Assembly: GCA_016771945.1 (NCBI GenBank)
Contig: QZLF01000003.1
Location: forward strand, 434,001 to 498,000
Reading direction: 5' to 3'
DNA length: 64,000 nucleotides
DNA from: Candidatus Leucobacter sulfamidivorax
Lineage (GTDB): Bacteria; Actinomycetota; Actinomycetes; Actinomycetales; Microbacteriaceae
The position numbers and the translations under genes were made by a program. The notes under the pieces are model-generated. The model was not told the origin of the DNA. It ran no database searches and saw only the letters and a program-made list of their open reading frames with translations. Below are positions 28,673 to 39,637 of the stretch, one piece after another (within the stretch, counting starts at the first letter, position 1; every line of letters starts with the position of its first letter).

Positions 28673-31359
28673 TCAGGCGGCCCGGCGGTCGGCCGAGAAC
28701 CACGTGCGCAGCTCGTCGCGATCCGCGAGGCCGAGTTTCGCGTACACGTGCGCGAGATGCGTCTCCACCGTGCGTATGGAGAGGTGGAAGCGCTCGGCGA
28801 TCGACTTGCTCGAATAGCCGAGCGCGGCCAGCAGCGCGATCTCGCGCTCGCGGGCCGAGAGCGTGATCGACTTCGGCGGCAGCGGGGTCCACATGCCCAG
28901 CTCGGCGAGGAGGCGCACCTCGGGCTCCGAGACGTCGGTCGGCGACGCGCCGTCGGCGACCTTCTCGATGTGGCCCGAGATGACCTCGAAGACGAGCGGA
29001 TCGATGCTCCCGGCCAGCTCCCTCGCCCGCGATCGCACCTCGCGGGCCAGCGCGCGCGACTCGACCGCCGCGATGTGCAGCGCCTCGAGCTCGATGAGCG
29101 GCAAGCCCTGCTCGCGCGCCCAGGCGGCCAGTTCGCGCGCCTCGGCCTCGGGGTCGCCGTACTGCAGCCACTGCATCACCTGCACGATGATGCGGCGTTT
29201 GAACCCCAGAATCGACTGGGAGAGGCCGCGACGCTCCTCCCGTGCGCCGTTCAACGCGGAGAGCGCGCCCTCCCGGTCGCCGAGCGCGGCCAGCGCGAGG
29301 GCGTGCACCGCGTGCAGCAACGGCAGGGTGCCGTAGGGATCGTCGGGCTGCGCGCACTCGATGATCAGCTCGGCGAGATCGGCCGCGTCGCGCCACCTCG
29401 CCTCCTGCAGCGCGAGCAGCGCCCACCCCGCCTCGATGAGGTCCGAGAGCCACGCGCCGGTGTTGCGGCTCGCATTCGCCTCGTTCTCGATCTCCTCGAG
29501 CGCGCGGCGAGCCCCTTCCGCGCTGCCGCTCGCCCAGTAGCCGAGGAACCAGTGGAAGCCCTGCAGCTCGGCGATGTCGTTGAGCGGTCGCCGGCCGACC
29601 GTCGCGATGCTGCGGGCGTGATAGGCGACCCTGATCGACTCCTCCAGACGCCCCTGCTGTTGCAGCAGCAGGGCCGAGGCCGAGCGGGCGGGGGCCCGCA
29701 CCCACTCGATGACGAGCTCCTCGGCCACCGACTTCTCGACGGGCATCACCGCGGCGGCCCTCACGAAGTCGCCGTCGCGCAGCAGCAGACGGAAGCGCAT
29801 GCCGCTCACCGCCTCGCGCGAGATCTCGTCGTGACCGTCGAGCGACGCCTCCAGCTCGTCGAGACCCGTGAGCACCTCGTCCATCGGCGCGCCTCTCGCG
29901 CAGCGCCGTTCGATCTGCGCGAGCCGCAGCCTCGTGCGCAGCGCCGGCGGAAGCGAGACGACGAGCTCGGGGTCCGTGAGCAGCTCGTCGATCCGCCGGG
30001 AGGCGAGCTCGGCGGCGGCCGAGTCGCCGAGCTGCACGGCGAACGATACCGAGCGCAGCGCCGCGGCGGCCGCGTCGGCCGAGGCATAGCCTCGCGCCAG
30101 GGCGAGCGAGATTCGCAGCACGAGCCCCGGATCCGCCTCCGCGAGGAGCCGCGTGATCGCGATGGCGAGCCAGTCGTGCGGCAGTGTCCTTCCGCTCTCG
30201 AGACCGAAGTCGACCGCCCGCACGAGATGCGGCGAGACCCGTGCGAACTCGTCGCCCAGCTCGCCGTCGGTGAGCGCCGCGAACATGGCGTCGGAGAGCT
30301 CGATCCTGCGCAGGGGGGACATGCGCGCGCGCAGCGCCGCGGCGAGGATCGGGCGGTGGATGCGCAGCGCGGGACGCCCGTCGACGGTGCTCTGGGAGGA
30401 GACGAGGTCGCGTTCGAGCAGCGTGTTCGTCGCCCCGGGGTCGAGCAGCCGGAGCAGCTGCGTCTCCACCATCGGATCGGCGAGCGCGAGCATGTCCAGG
30501 ATCAGCCGCTCCTCCGCCGTGCAGGTGTCGTCGAGGAAGCTCACGAGCTCCTCGGGGGTCTCCTCGAGGGCGAGCGGCACCTGCGCCAGCCCCTGGCGAT
30601 GACGCATCGCGCCGCTGCGCTCGTTGGCGACCAGCATGAGGGCCAAGGCCTGGCTGTTGCCGCCCGTCGCGGCGTGCCAGCGCCGCAGCGTCGCGGGGGC
30701 GACACGCGCGCTGCCGAGCATGGAGGACAGCAGGGCGTCGGCCTCGTCGAGATCGAGGGGGGCCATCGTGACGCGCACCGTCCGGGGGTCCCGCGCCATC
30801 TGGTTCGCACCGCCGCGCATGCGCTGGGCGGTGCCGATGATCCGCGCCCCGCGCAGACGTACGAGGTGCTCCAGCACCGTGACGGCGGGGCCGAGTAGCG
30901 GTCGACGCCCGGGAGCACGAGCAGGGGCTCGGCCGATCCCGCAGCCTCCTGCGCCGCCTCGAGGATGCGCTCGGCGACGCGCACCGTCCGGAAGGTCTCG
31001 GAGATCCAGTCCGCCGCCTCGGCCGCGTCCTCCCCCGACGCGTCCTGGGACGGGAGGGCGCCGAAGAGGGCCTCCGGATTCCCCGGGTCGTCCGCGAGCC
31101 CGGGCAGCACGAAGGTGCGCACGGCCCCCGGAGCCGCCGCCTCGACCGCTCTCGCGACGTGCTCGGCCATGTAGGCCTTGCCCGAGCCGGGTTCGCCGAT
31201 GAGCAGCAGCGTCGATCCGGGCTCCGAAAGGGCCCGTACCATGGGCTCCGCCCGCGCTTCCACGACCGACGCGAAACCGGCATGCGGGATCGGATGCTCG
31301 GCCCCCACCGGCTGCCCGATCCCCATTACGGGGTTCGAGAACCTCTCCCCACTCCCCAT
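28673..31359 (-). pseudogene. Large LuxR-family (LAL/MalT-like) ATPase regulator with one frame break
   Basis: About 895 codons encoding an STAND/AAA-type ATPase regulator. The Walker A is GEPGSGKA near residue 55, and a Walker B-like LLVLPGVDRY follows. The middle is a long helical region, and the C-terminus ends with a LuxR helix-turn-helix (SSKSIAERFHLSIRTVETHLAHVYAKLG). The frame breaks near 30897, directly after VDRYS; adding one G to the TCGGCCCC stretch restores VDRYSGPAVTVLEHL. GGAG precedes the ATG at 31359. It probably activates the adjacent hydrolase operon. The break looks like a homopolymer error. Confidence 0.8.
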
Positions 31360-31573
31360 CTCGCTCCATCATCCCCACCGTCAACGACGGTGACCTCATC
31401 CTGGCCCGGAACGCGGCATTCCGCAAGATCTGCACCGCGCGCTCGGCAAGGGGGTCGCAGGGGTGTGCCCCCGAGCCGGCCGGGCGCCAGGCGCTCGGGG
31501 CTCGGGGGCGGGTGGGGTGAGAGGCCTTCCGCAGCGGATCGGCCGATCACCGGGATCGGCGTCTTCTCCAGTC

Positions 31574-32596
31574 CTACGGCGCGCCCGCCCCGCCCCCCGG
31601 GGGAAGGGCGGAAAGGGGGGGACCTCCCCGCGCACCCGGGTCTGTATCAGGGACGGAGGACCGCCCCTCGTTCGTGGTGCCGGGCTCGCCCGGCGCGGTG
31701 GTCGGCCGTCCCGCCCACCACAGGTACGTCGCGATTGCGGCGATGCCCGCGGCGAGGCCGACCGCCCACCAGGGGAAGCCGGGGATCTCCGGTGAGCGCC
31801 CCGCGTTCTCGATGTCGGCGATCGGGGTCGGCGTGATCCGCTCCCCCGTCACCAGGATGCGGTGGGTGTTGATGCCGAGCGGGGTGCAGGTGACGAGCGT
31901 CACCAGGTCCCGTCCGACCTGGGGGAAGAGCGACTCGGTCTGGTCGGGCTCGACGACGCGGGTGTCGATCACCCGGTAGCTCAGCACCTCGCCGAACACC
32001 TCGATCGTGAAGGTGTCGCCGACCCGCACCCGATCGAGGTTGTTGAACAGCTCGGCGCTCGGGAGCCCGCGGTGAGCGGTGAGCACCGAATGCGTGCTCG
32101 GCCCGCCGACGGGAAGCGCTGTCCCTTCGAGGTGACCGACGCCGCGGGTGAGCGTCTCGTCATCGGTGCCGTGATAGATCGGCAGCTCGACGGAGATCGA
32201 CGGGATCTTCAACCGCCCCATGACCCCGCTCTCGGTCGCGAGCAGCAGGCTCCGGTAGTCGAAGGCGCCGCTCGCCTGCGCGTCGGCCTGCGGGAGCCGC
32301 GAGGCGGAGGAGACGGTCGCCCCGCCGACGAGCGTCTCGTTGTACGCTCGCGCGCGGTCGATCTCCTGGGCGAGCGCATCCGCCGGGCCTTCGGCGACGA
32401 CTCCGTCGACCTGCTCGATGAGCATCGACTGCTGGAACTGGGAGTACCAGTACGCCGCGCTCGGGTACAGCACGACCAGCAGGCCTGCGAAGGCGAGCAG
32501 CAGCACCAGGAGCGTCGCCCACGGCATCCGCCAGCGCTGCCGCCCGCGGGAGACCGCCTCCGGCTCGGAGGCGGTCTTCTCGAGAAGCTGTTCCAT
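31574..32596 (-). CDS. Class C sortase (pilin polymerase)
   Basis: A 340-residue membrane-anchored transpeptidase that joins pilin subunits. It has an N-terminal membrane helix, a catalytic His in VLTAHRGLPSAELF, the catalytic Cys in TLVTCTPLGINTHRI with the downstream Arg, and a second C-terminal membrane helix (FPWWAVGLAAGIAAIATYLW), all typical of class C. A Pro/Gly-rich cytoplasmic tail follows. I chose the ATG at 32596 because AGGGGGG lies at the right distance. Last gene of the pilus operon. Confidence 0.95.
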   Translation of the reverse strand: MEQLLEKTASEPEAVSRGRQRWRMPWATLLVLLLAFAGLLVVLYPSAAYWYSQFQQSMLIEQVDGVVAEGPADALAQEIDRARAYNETLVGGATVSSASRLPQADAQASGAFDYRSLLLATESGVMGRLKIPSISVELPIYHGTDDETLTRGVGHLEGTALPVGGPSTHSVLTAHRGLPSAELFNNLDRVRVGDTFTIEVFGEVLSYRVIDTRVVEPDQTESLFPQVGRDLVTLVTCTPLGINTHRILVTGERITPTPIADIENAGRSPEIPGFPWWAVGLAAGIAAIATYLWWAGRPTTAPGEPGTTNEGRSSVPDTDPGARGGPPLSALPPGGGAGAP

Positions 32597-32674
32597 GTCG
32601 ATCATCCCCCCCTGAACTGACATCGGATTGCGGCCGCGGGCGGGGACCTCTACGGGATCCCCGCCCGCGGTGCG

Positions 32675-34219
32675 TCACCGCTCCGCGGTGTGCTTCGCGC
32701 GGACCCTGCGGACCACGAGGATGCTCCCCGCCGCCGCGATGAGTCCGAGGCCCACCAGCCCGAAGGCCATGGTTCCGGTGGAACCGGTGAGCGGCAGGTT
32801 CGGGCCGGGAAGCGGCGCGTTCGGCACCTTGTACAGCACGCTCGCCTCGCTCTCGGCCTTGACCACGACCGGGATCGGCGTCGTGTTCGCCGCGTAGCCG
32901 GCCGGCGGGGTCTTCTCCACCACGCAGTAGGTGCGCGTGGCGGGAGCACCGTCATGGCCGACATAGAGGCCCGCGATGTTCACGATGCCGGTTTCGGAAG
33001 ACGGGAACTCGTCCACCCCGTTCACCGAGACCTTGGACCCGAGCGTCGCACAGGCACCGCTCGTGCTGTTGTAGACCTCGAACACCGCTCCCTCGAGGCC
33101 CTTGTTCTCGTTGCCGGTCTGATGCTTCAGCAGCTTCACCGGCCCCCACTGGGTCGAGGCCTCCCCGATCTTCGTGTCCTCGCCGTCCACGTTCTCGTAC
33201 GCCGGGTTCACGATGTCCCCGACTCCCGTGACCGTGGTGTTGAAGCTGAGCACGAAGTAGGTGCCCGCGGGGAGCGAGTTCACCCAGGCGACGCCCGACT
33301 GAGACTCTTCATCCGCCGGCGTCGTGGTGAAGTCGGCCCGCAGCGTACCTCCGCCGCCCGCAGCAGGAGGAGTCAGCGTGTAGTACTGGCTGTCGACCGG
33401 GGTCAGCGCTCCGGTCGGCGTCTTGTACTGCAGCGTCGCGGTCGGCACGTAGGTGAGACGGCTGTCGAGGTTGTCGATGATCCCGTAGGACACGAGCGGC
33501 GCGCCATCGTTGAACGAACCGAGCGGCCGGGTCTGCACCGTCCACGGCACGGAGGAGCCGAGCCCGTTGGTGGCCGGATCGCCGACGACCTTCGAGCCGT
33601 CGCCCTCCAGCGTGTTCTTCGGGTAGACGTGCACGTCGTAGAGCCACGTGGTGGTGGTCACGGGCGTCTCGCCGCCCGTGGTCGACGCGCTCGGATATGG
33701 GATCGAGACGTAGAACGGAACCGACGACTCCGGGGTGACGCCCGGCGCCGGGGCCTCGGTGACCCAGTAGAGGCCGAGGTCGAGGCCGGTGAGCGGAAGA
33801 GTGCCGCTCGCGTCGGTGGTGCCCGAGTGCGTGACCCCCGTCAAGCAGTACGGCAGGGCCGGCGGCTTCACGGCGATCGCCGCCTGCGCATCGGTCCACC
33901 CCTCTGCGGTCGTGAGGTCGAGCGCGACGCAGGACCCCTCCACCATCTTGCCGACCTCGGCCGCGGTGAACGTGATCCCCCCGAGCGGAGGCCGGTTGAT
34001 CGTCTGCTGGGTGCCGTTGTTGACCTGGTCGGTCGTCGAACCCGCATACTTGTGGATCGTCAGGTTGCCCGTAGCCCCTTCACCGGCTTCGGCGGGCGGC
34101 GGATTGCCGTCCGGCAACGCGGCGTTCGCCGCGGAGCTCGACAGCGCGAGGCCGCCGAATACGAGGGCGAGGCCGCCCAGTCCGGCGATGATCCGCCGGA
34201 GTCTCGGTTGCGTGGACAT
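32675..34219 (-). CDS. SpaA-type major pilin (shaft subunit)
   Basis: A 514-residue secreted pilin. The signal peptide ends near SSAANA. The pilin motif, which supplies the lysine for polymerisation, is VYPKN near residue 195. An E-box occurs as YCVVEKTPPAGY, and the sorting signal is LPLTG followed by a membrane helix and RRVRAK. Prealbumin-like isopeptide domains are typical of such shafts. AAGGGGA lies before the ATG at 34219; a long upstream extension in frame is not coding. It lies between the tip adhesin and sortase genes. Confidence 0.93.
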   Translation of the reverse strand: MSTQPRLRRIIAGLGGLALVFGGLALSSSAANAALPDGNPPPAEAGEGATGNLTIHKYAGSTTDQVNNGTQQTINRPPLGGITFTAAEVGKMVEGSCVALDLTTAEGWTDAQAAIAVKPPALPYCLTGVTHSGTTDASGTLPLTGLDLGLYWVTEAPAPGVTPESSVPFYVSIPYPSASTTGGETPVTTTTWLYDVHVYPKNTLEGDGSKVVGDPATNGLGSSVPWTVQTRPLGSFNDGAPLVSYGIIDNLDSRLTYVPTATLQYKTPTGALTPVDSQYYTLTPPAAGGGGTLRADFTTTPADEESQSGVAWVNSLPAGTYFVLSFNTTVTGVGDIVNPAYENVDGEDTKIGEASTQWGPVKLLKHQTGNENKGLEGAVFEVYNSTSGACATLGSKVSVNGVDEFPSSETGIVNIAGLYVGHDGAPATRTYCVVEKTPPAGYAANTTPIPVVVKAESEASVLYKVPNAPLPGPNLPLTGSTGTMAFGLVGLGLIAAAGSILVVRRVRAKHTAER

Positions 34220-34329
34220 GTGGTTCCCCTTATCTTCCTGGTCTGCCGCCCGCTGCGTCGCGAGCGATCGTTGCGATGTATGTGATTCGATTGCCTGGCT
34301 CGATGAGCACGCGTCGGGTCGGTCGCCTC

Positions 34330-37300
34330 TCACACGCCCTCCCGGAACCGGCGCTTCCGAGCCCGCATGTAGACGAGCAGGCCGGCGGAGAGGGCGAGCA
34401 CCATGGCCCCCGCGATGAGGACCTCGTCGCGCCCGATGCCGCCGGTCAGCGGCACCGCGATGCTCGGTGCGGGCGTGTTGACGAAGCGGTAGATCGCGTG
34501 CTCGCCGAGGTCGACCGAGATGGCCGAGACATCGGTCACCGTCTCGCAATTCGCGAAGCCCGGGTCGCCCGCGGCCGGCTCGCACTTCTCGACGTGATCG
34601 AAGAGGTAGGCGATCGGGCTGTTCGGGTTCGCGAACGCCTCCGAGAGCGCGTAGCTGCCGTCGGCCTCGACCGCGAAGGTGTTCGTCTCGACGACCTTCT
34701 CGTTGCCGTCGACCGTCGTGGCCGTGCCGCCCGTACCGGCATTCGGCGTCGCGGTCAGGTCCCACGTGTCGGCCGGGGCCGTGCCGCCGTTCACGTGCTT
34801 CAGCAGCGTGAGCTTCGTCGTGCACGTCACGGTGTTGGTGATGCCGAAGACGTTAGCACCCGACCCGAGCGTCGCCTTATACGCACCGCTCCCGAGATTC
34901 ACCGGATCCGTGATGCCCGGGCCGCTCGTCAGCAGCTTCGAAGCGATCGTGCAGCCCGCGGGTGCGCCGGTTCCGAGCGATGCGGTCTCGCCGACGCTCA
35001 CCTCGCCGTCCTGCACATAGCTGCTGCCTCCCCCGTACGCCACGCCCCACTGCAGCGGGGAGAGCTTGTCGGCCGGAGTAGTCGGAGCCGGCGCAAGCGT
35101 TGGGGTGGCCACCAGCCAGGAGCGGTCGCCGGGCACCGTTTCGCCCGGCTCGTCCAGGACGATGGTCTGCAGGGTATTCCCAGCCTGATCCTTGATCACC
35201 CAGGTCTTGTTCAGCTGCACCGTCGCAGGTTGCTGCGCCTCCCGGTTGATGACGGTGCAACTCGTGATGAGGCCCGCCTTCAATGGGACCGTGAAGCCGT
35301 TCGTCGTCTTCGTGACCGCGCCGGCAGCGTTCGTGCAGCTCGCACCGATGTAGGTGTAGCCGGCCTGAGGCGTCTCATCCACCGCGACGACGTGCGTGTT
35401 CAGGTCGTTGAAGGTGAGCGGGAAGTTGGTGCCCGCAGCCGTCGTCTCTTTGACGGCAGGACTGCCGTTCACCACCCCACCGGTAGCCGTGAACGTCCAA
35501 CCCGCGGTGCTCGCCGTTTTCACCGTTCCGTCCGGGTTCTGGATCTGCTTGATCACGGTGAGGGTGCTCGCACAGTTCTTCACGGCGATCTCGTGCAGCT
35601 TCGCCTGCAAGGCGTCGAAGTTGGACGCCAGGAAGTAGTCGTCGCCGGAAACCGGGCCGCTGACTGCTTGCAGATTGAGGTAGGAGTTCGTGCTCAGCCC
35701 GACACCGACACCGACGATCTTGGTCTTCGCTCCCGCAGGGCCCGTTTCGCTCTTCAGAGCGTTCGCCGACATCACGGCCTGCTCGACCATGCGGAACTGC
35801 ACGTTGGTGTTGCGGTCTGAACCTCCGCCGTAGGTCGTAGGATCACCGTCGGTGAGGAAGAGCACCATATCGAAGTCGCCTGTCGCATTGACCAGCTGCA
35901 GCGCGTCATCCCAGTTGGTGTAGCCGCTGCTGTTCCCCGCGGACGGGAGGCCGTTGGTGATCGCGTTCTGCGCGCCCAGGTAGCCACTGCCCCCAAGACC
36001 CGAGCCGTTGCCCGCCGCCCCGGCCGTTCCGACTTGATAGGCGGTACCGTTGTTCATCGTGTCGGCCGTGGTATCGAAGCGGAACATCGTCACCGACGAG
36101 GGAGTGCCGCCCAGTCCATTCGGACCGACGAAATCCCGAGCAGCGTCCTTGAATGCGGTCATCTCGCTCCCGCTGATCGACGCCGAGGTGTCGAACACCA
36201 TTGCGATCGAGAGGCCGCATGCACCCGGGAAACCGGGGTTGTCGCGGACGTCCACCCAGGCTCCGCTGACCGAGGTGCTGGGACGATCGGCATCGGCGGT
36301 CACATTCTTGGTCGTCACTCCGGAGTCGGTGCCGAGTTGCACCCTGAACCGATACGGGGTCACGGTCTTGGTCGAGTTGTAATCGCCGGTTCCCAGAGAA
36401 CCGATCGGTGACCAGCCAGTCGGCCAGTCGGTCTCCTCGATCCAGACGCCGTTCGCGGCGCTACCGTTTTCCAGCATGATCTCGCAGGCGCCGCCAACGG
36501 TGACGCATGTTCCGAGCACGGCTCCCGTGGGCTGCGGATTGCTGCCACTCGTCGAGGCGCGGGCCGTGAAGGTCACCCCGTTCAGCGCGGCTCCCGCAGT
36601 GAGGCCTGTGCCGGTGCGGTCGCCGATCTTGGTGATGCGGATCTTCGTCGCCGTGTAGGTCTGCGTGAAGGTGCAGTTCGCGTAGGTACTGGCCGGCGAA
36701 CCGGAGGTGTTCCGCCCGAAGGTCACTGTTCTGTTCGACCCGCTGAATGACGTCCGGTTGTTCGTGTTACCGGAGGAGGGACTCACCGGGTTGCAGGTGA
36801 ACGTCGTGGAGTACCACTTCTGGATCTCGTTGCTCGCGGTCGCAGAGAGGGTGTAGACGGTATTCGAACCACTCGTACTCGTGTTGCGTCCGACCGATCG
36901 CTGCATTCCCGACTCGAAGACATACTCGTCCTGAGTACCGTTGCGGCTGGCCATCAGCGTCCAGTCGTTCGCGGTAGCAGGTCCTCCTCCCACGATGACG
37001 GTGTTGATCGTCAGACCGGCGCAGGCCGTCGTCCCCACGCAATCCATGAGCAGCGCCATGGGAGAGATGATCGCGTCGAGCGCGGCATCCGGGCCCGCAT
37101 CGCGCGCGGCCGAGGCCGGCTCCGGAACGGTCAGCACGACCTGCTGCACGGCGGCGTCCGCGGCGACCGCGGCGAGGCTGCCGAACTCGGCCCACTCGGC
37201 ATCGTCGCCGACGAGGAAGCCCGCAGGAGCCTGGTACGGGCGCACGCGATAGCCCTCATCGGGCGCGACGTCGCGCGTCGCGGCCGGATTCGCATCGCTC

Positions 37301-37993
37301 ACGAGCGTCTTCACCGTGAACCAGCCGGGCCGTGCGTCGAGGTCGAGGCCGGCATAGCCCTCCTGACCGATGTTGTCCTCGACGGTCGAGGTGAGGGATC
37401 CCGCCCAGCGCACGGCCTCCGCGGCGTCCGCCGCAGCGCTCGGGTCGACCGGCCCCTGCAGCGTGAACCGCGCCTCGCCGACGGTGGCGCCGTCGCCATC
37501 GACGGCATGCCAGCGCAGGTACGGCGGCTGCGGCTCGGTCGACTCGTCCAGCGGCGCCGAGAGCATGGTGAACTGCTCGGTCGGCTGGGTGCTCGCCGGC
37601 TCCGGGGTCGTCGGCTGTACCGGATCGGCCGGCTGCGCGGGCGGCGCAGGGTCGGCCGGCGGCGCCGGATCCGCGGGCGGCGCGGGTGCCGGCGGAGTCG
37701 GTGCCGCCGGCTGCGGGTTCGCGGGCGGAACCGTCTCGGTCCCCGCTCCGCCCCCGGCAGGCGTCTCCACCACCGGTGCGGCGGGATCCGCCGCCCTCGT
37801 CCGCGAGCGCGGGCGTGGCGCCCATGCCCACCATCGCCACCACGGCGAGGATCGCCATCCACCGCTGTGGATGACGATCCCGCTTGCAAACCGGGCCGTC
37901 GCGGTGCGCGGCGCCTGCCGTCGCATCCCCACGGCTCCGCGCCGTTCGGTGCCCGAAAGCCCTGATCCCCCTTGGATCCATCGATCGCTTCAT
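34330..37993 (-). CDS. Pilus tip adhesin with VWA domain (frame break near N-terminus)
   Basis: About 1220 codons. A signal peptide (VVAMVGMGATPALA) is followed by a Pro/Ala-rich spacer, then a von Willebrand A domain with the MIDAS motif DTSAS and LFLTDGDPTTYGG, then SpaA-like repeats and a C-terminal sorting signal VPLTGG with membrane helix and basic tail. Such proteins cap sortase pili and bind host or surface ligands. The frame breaks near 37797; removing one G from the GAGGGCGGCGG stretch joins ALADE to AADPAAPVVETP. A single-base insertion error is the simplest explanation. First gene of the pilus operon. Confidence 0.88.
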
Positions 37994-38096
37994 CGCGTAA
38001 CTCGCCCCCTTGAAGACGGGGGATCCCCCTGCACGAAACTCGTGCTGCTCCCCTCCACGAGCCACGCTAGAAAAGCGGGAGACGGGGAACATCGGG

Positions 38097-38114
38097 GCGG
38101 ATTACGCAATCCGC
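38097..38114. promoter_or_regulatory. Inverted repeat in the pilus promoter region
   Basis: GCGGATT-ACGC-AATCCGC, a perfect 7-bp dyad, 104 bp upstream of the tip-adhesin start. Its size and symmetry suit a dimeric repressor. Confidence 0.4.
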
Positions 38115-38218
38115 ATCGGAGAAAAAGGGTGGATCGTGCGCTCGGGATCCGTCCGCGAAACGGCCCGAAACGGGCGGGCGAGCGCCGCGCCGCGGGATCC
38201 GCGTCGCGTACGGCGGTA

Positions 38219-38237
38219 CTACGTAGGGATTACGTAG
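38219..38237. promoter_or_regulatory. Second inverted repeat between pilus and DUF3027 genes
   Basis: CTACGTA-GGGAT-TACGTAG, a perfect 7-bp dyad with 5 bp between. It lies 26 bp after the DUF3027 stop and 226 bp upstream of the tip-adhesin start, so it could be an operator or a terminator hairpin. There is no T run. Confidence 0.35.
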
Positions 38238-38262
38238 CGCCCGTCGGCGTCATCCGCCGGCG

Positions 38263-39276
38263 CTACTCCTCGGAGTCATCGACCGAGCCGTCGACGCCGG
38301 CGTCGTCCGTATCGGCATCGTCCGCGGCCTCGTCGGCATCCGCGTCCTCGTCGTCGGCCTCCGAATCGTCGTCCTCGGAGTCCTCCTCGTTCGAGTCGTC
38401 GGATTCGTCTGCGACGTCTTCCGCGGCATCCTCGTCGTCGTCGCCGTCGTCTTCGGCATCGGCGTCGTCTTCCGCATCGTCATCATCATCGTCGGCCTCG
38501 TCGTCGTCATCGTCGCCGAAGGCCTCGAACTCGTCCAGGTCGACGTCATCGACGTCGACGCCGTCGATCTCGTCGTCGAAGTCGCTGAAGTCGTTCTCGA
38601 GCAGGTCGTCCTCGACGTCGATGTCGTCCTCCTCCGCGAGCTCGGCGGCAGCGGCCTCGGCGGCGCTCGCCTCGTCGGCGGCTTGCCGCGCCTGCGCCTC
38701 GCGGTACTGCGCCAGCCGCTCGGACCAGGGCACCCAGTCCGGGGCGACGACCGAGCCCGGGCCCGGCAGCAGTTCCACCTCGAGCACGTTCACCTCGTCG
38801 CCGCCCTCGAGTCGCGAAAGCGTCGCGGTCCAGTGCCAGCCGGGATAGCCCGGCAGCCGGCACTCGAAGAAGAGGGAGAGCACCCGCTCCTCCGGCACCT
38901 CGTACCCTTCGTCGGCGCCGATGGTCTTCGGATCGGTGATCTCGGCGAGCGCCGCACGCGCGACGTCGCGGGCCGCGAGCAGCACGGGATCCGGCGCCAT
39001 CTCGACAGGCGCCGCCGCGGTCGCGCCCTCAGCCTCGGCGTCGGAATCGGGATCCGCCGCTTCGGCCTCCGAGAACGCGGTCGCCGGATCGCCGGCCGGA
39101 TCCAGCATCTCGATCGCGGCGAGAACCTGGACCTCGGCCACCTCGACGAGCAGTTCCTCCGGCTCGGCCGCGCCGGTCTCCGGATCCTCGAACTCGACCG
39201 CCTCCACGACCTCGGCGGCGAGTTCGATCGCCCCTGTGGTCGGCAGTTCCTCGGAAGACTCAGACATCGAAGTCAT
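38263..39276 (-). CDS. DUF3027 domain protein with long acidic tail
   Basis: A 337-residue protein. Residues about 98-195 match the actinobacterial DUF3027 pattern (ARAALAEIT, VLSLFFECRLPGYPGW, APDWVPWSERLAQYR). The rest is strongly acidic: an Ala/Glu/Pro N-terminus and a C-terminal tail of about 120 residues made almost only of Asp, Glu, Ala and Ser. Function is unknown; linkage to a cold-shock-domain gene, as here, is common in the group as I recall it. It overlaps the cold-shock gene by 17 bp, so translation is coupled. Confidence 0.85.
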   Translation of the reverse strand: MTSMSESSEELPTTGAIELAAEVVEAVEFEDPETGAAEPEELLVEVAEVQVLAAIEMLDPAGDPATAFSEAEAADPDSDAEAEGATAAAPVEMAPDPVLLAARDVARAALAEITDPKTIGADEGYEVPEERVLSLFFECRLPGYPGWHWTATLSRLEGGDEVNVLEVELLPGPGSVVAPDWVPWSERLAQYREAQARQAADEASAAEAAAAELAEEDDIDVEDDLLENDFSDFDDEIDGVDVDDVDLDEFEAFGDDDDDEADDDDDDAEDDADAEDDGDDDEDAAEDVADESDDSNEEDSEDDDSEADDEDADADEAADDADTDDAGVDGSVDDSEE

Positions 39277-39637
39277 CCGCGACTCGTCTCAGCATCGTCG
39301 CGACCTGCCGCGACTGCGCGCGCTCGGGGTAGTGCCCGTGCTTCAGCCGCTCGCCGAGCCCGTCGAGCAGCTTCACCAGATCCTCGATGATGATCGCCAT
39401 CTCGTCGGCCGACTTGCGGTCGCGCTTCGCGAGGCGGGGCGAGTCCAGCACGCGCACCGACAGCGCCTGCGGGCCCCGCTTGCCCTCGGCCACGCCGTAC
39501 TCGAGCCGGGTCCCGGCCTGCACCTCGGCTCCTTCGGGCAGCACCGAGGCGTGCAGGAACACCTGCTGCCCGTCATCCCCCTGGATGAAACCGAAGCCCT
39601 TGTCCTCGTCGTAGAATCTGACCTTGCCGCTCGGCAT
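39260..39637 (-). CDS. Cold-shock domain protein with C-terminal extension
   Basis: A 125-residue protein. The first 65 residues are a cold-shock domain with RNP1-like KGFGFIQGD and RNP2-like VFLHASVL. The remaining 60 residues form a helical extension (ADEMAIIIEDLVKLLDGLGERL) absent from canonical CspA. It probably binds single-stranded RNA or DNA. It opens a two-gene unit with DUF3027. Confidence 0.9.
   Translation of the reverse strand: MPSGKVRFYDEDKGFGFIQGDDGQQVFLHASVLPEGAEVQAGTRLEYGVAEGKRGPQALSVRVLDSPRLAKRDRKSADEMAIIIEDLVKLLDGLGERLKHGHYPERAQSRQVATMLRRVADDFDV

Noticed and set aside
26544-31283. One continuous minus-strand frame of 1579 codons
   Set aside because: Only its last 317 codons (amidohydrolase) are protein-like. 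The rest lies out of frame over the alpha/beta hydrolase and LuxR-type genes.
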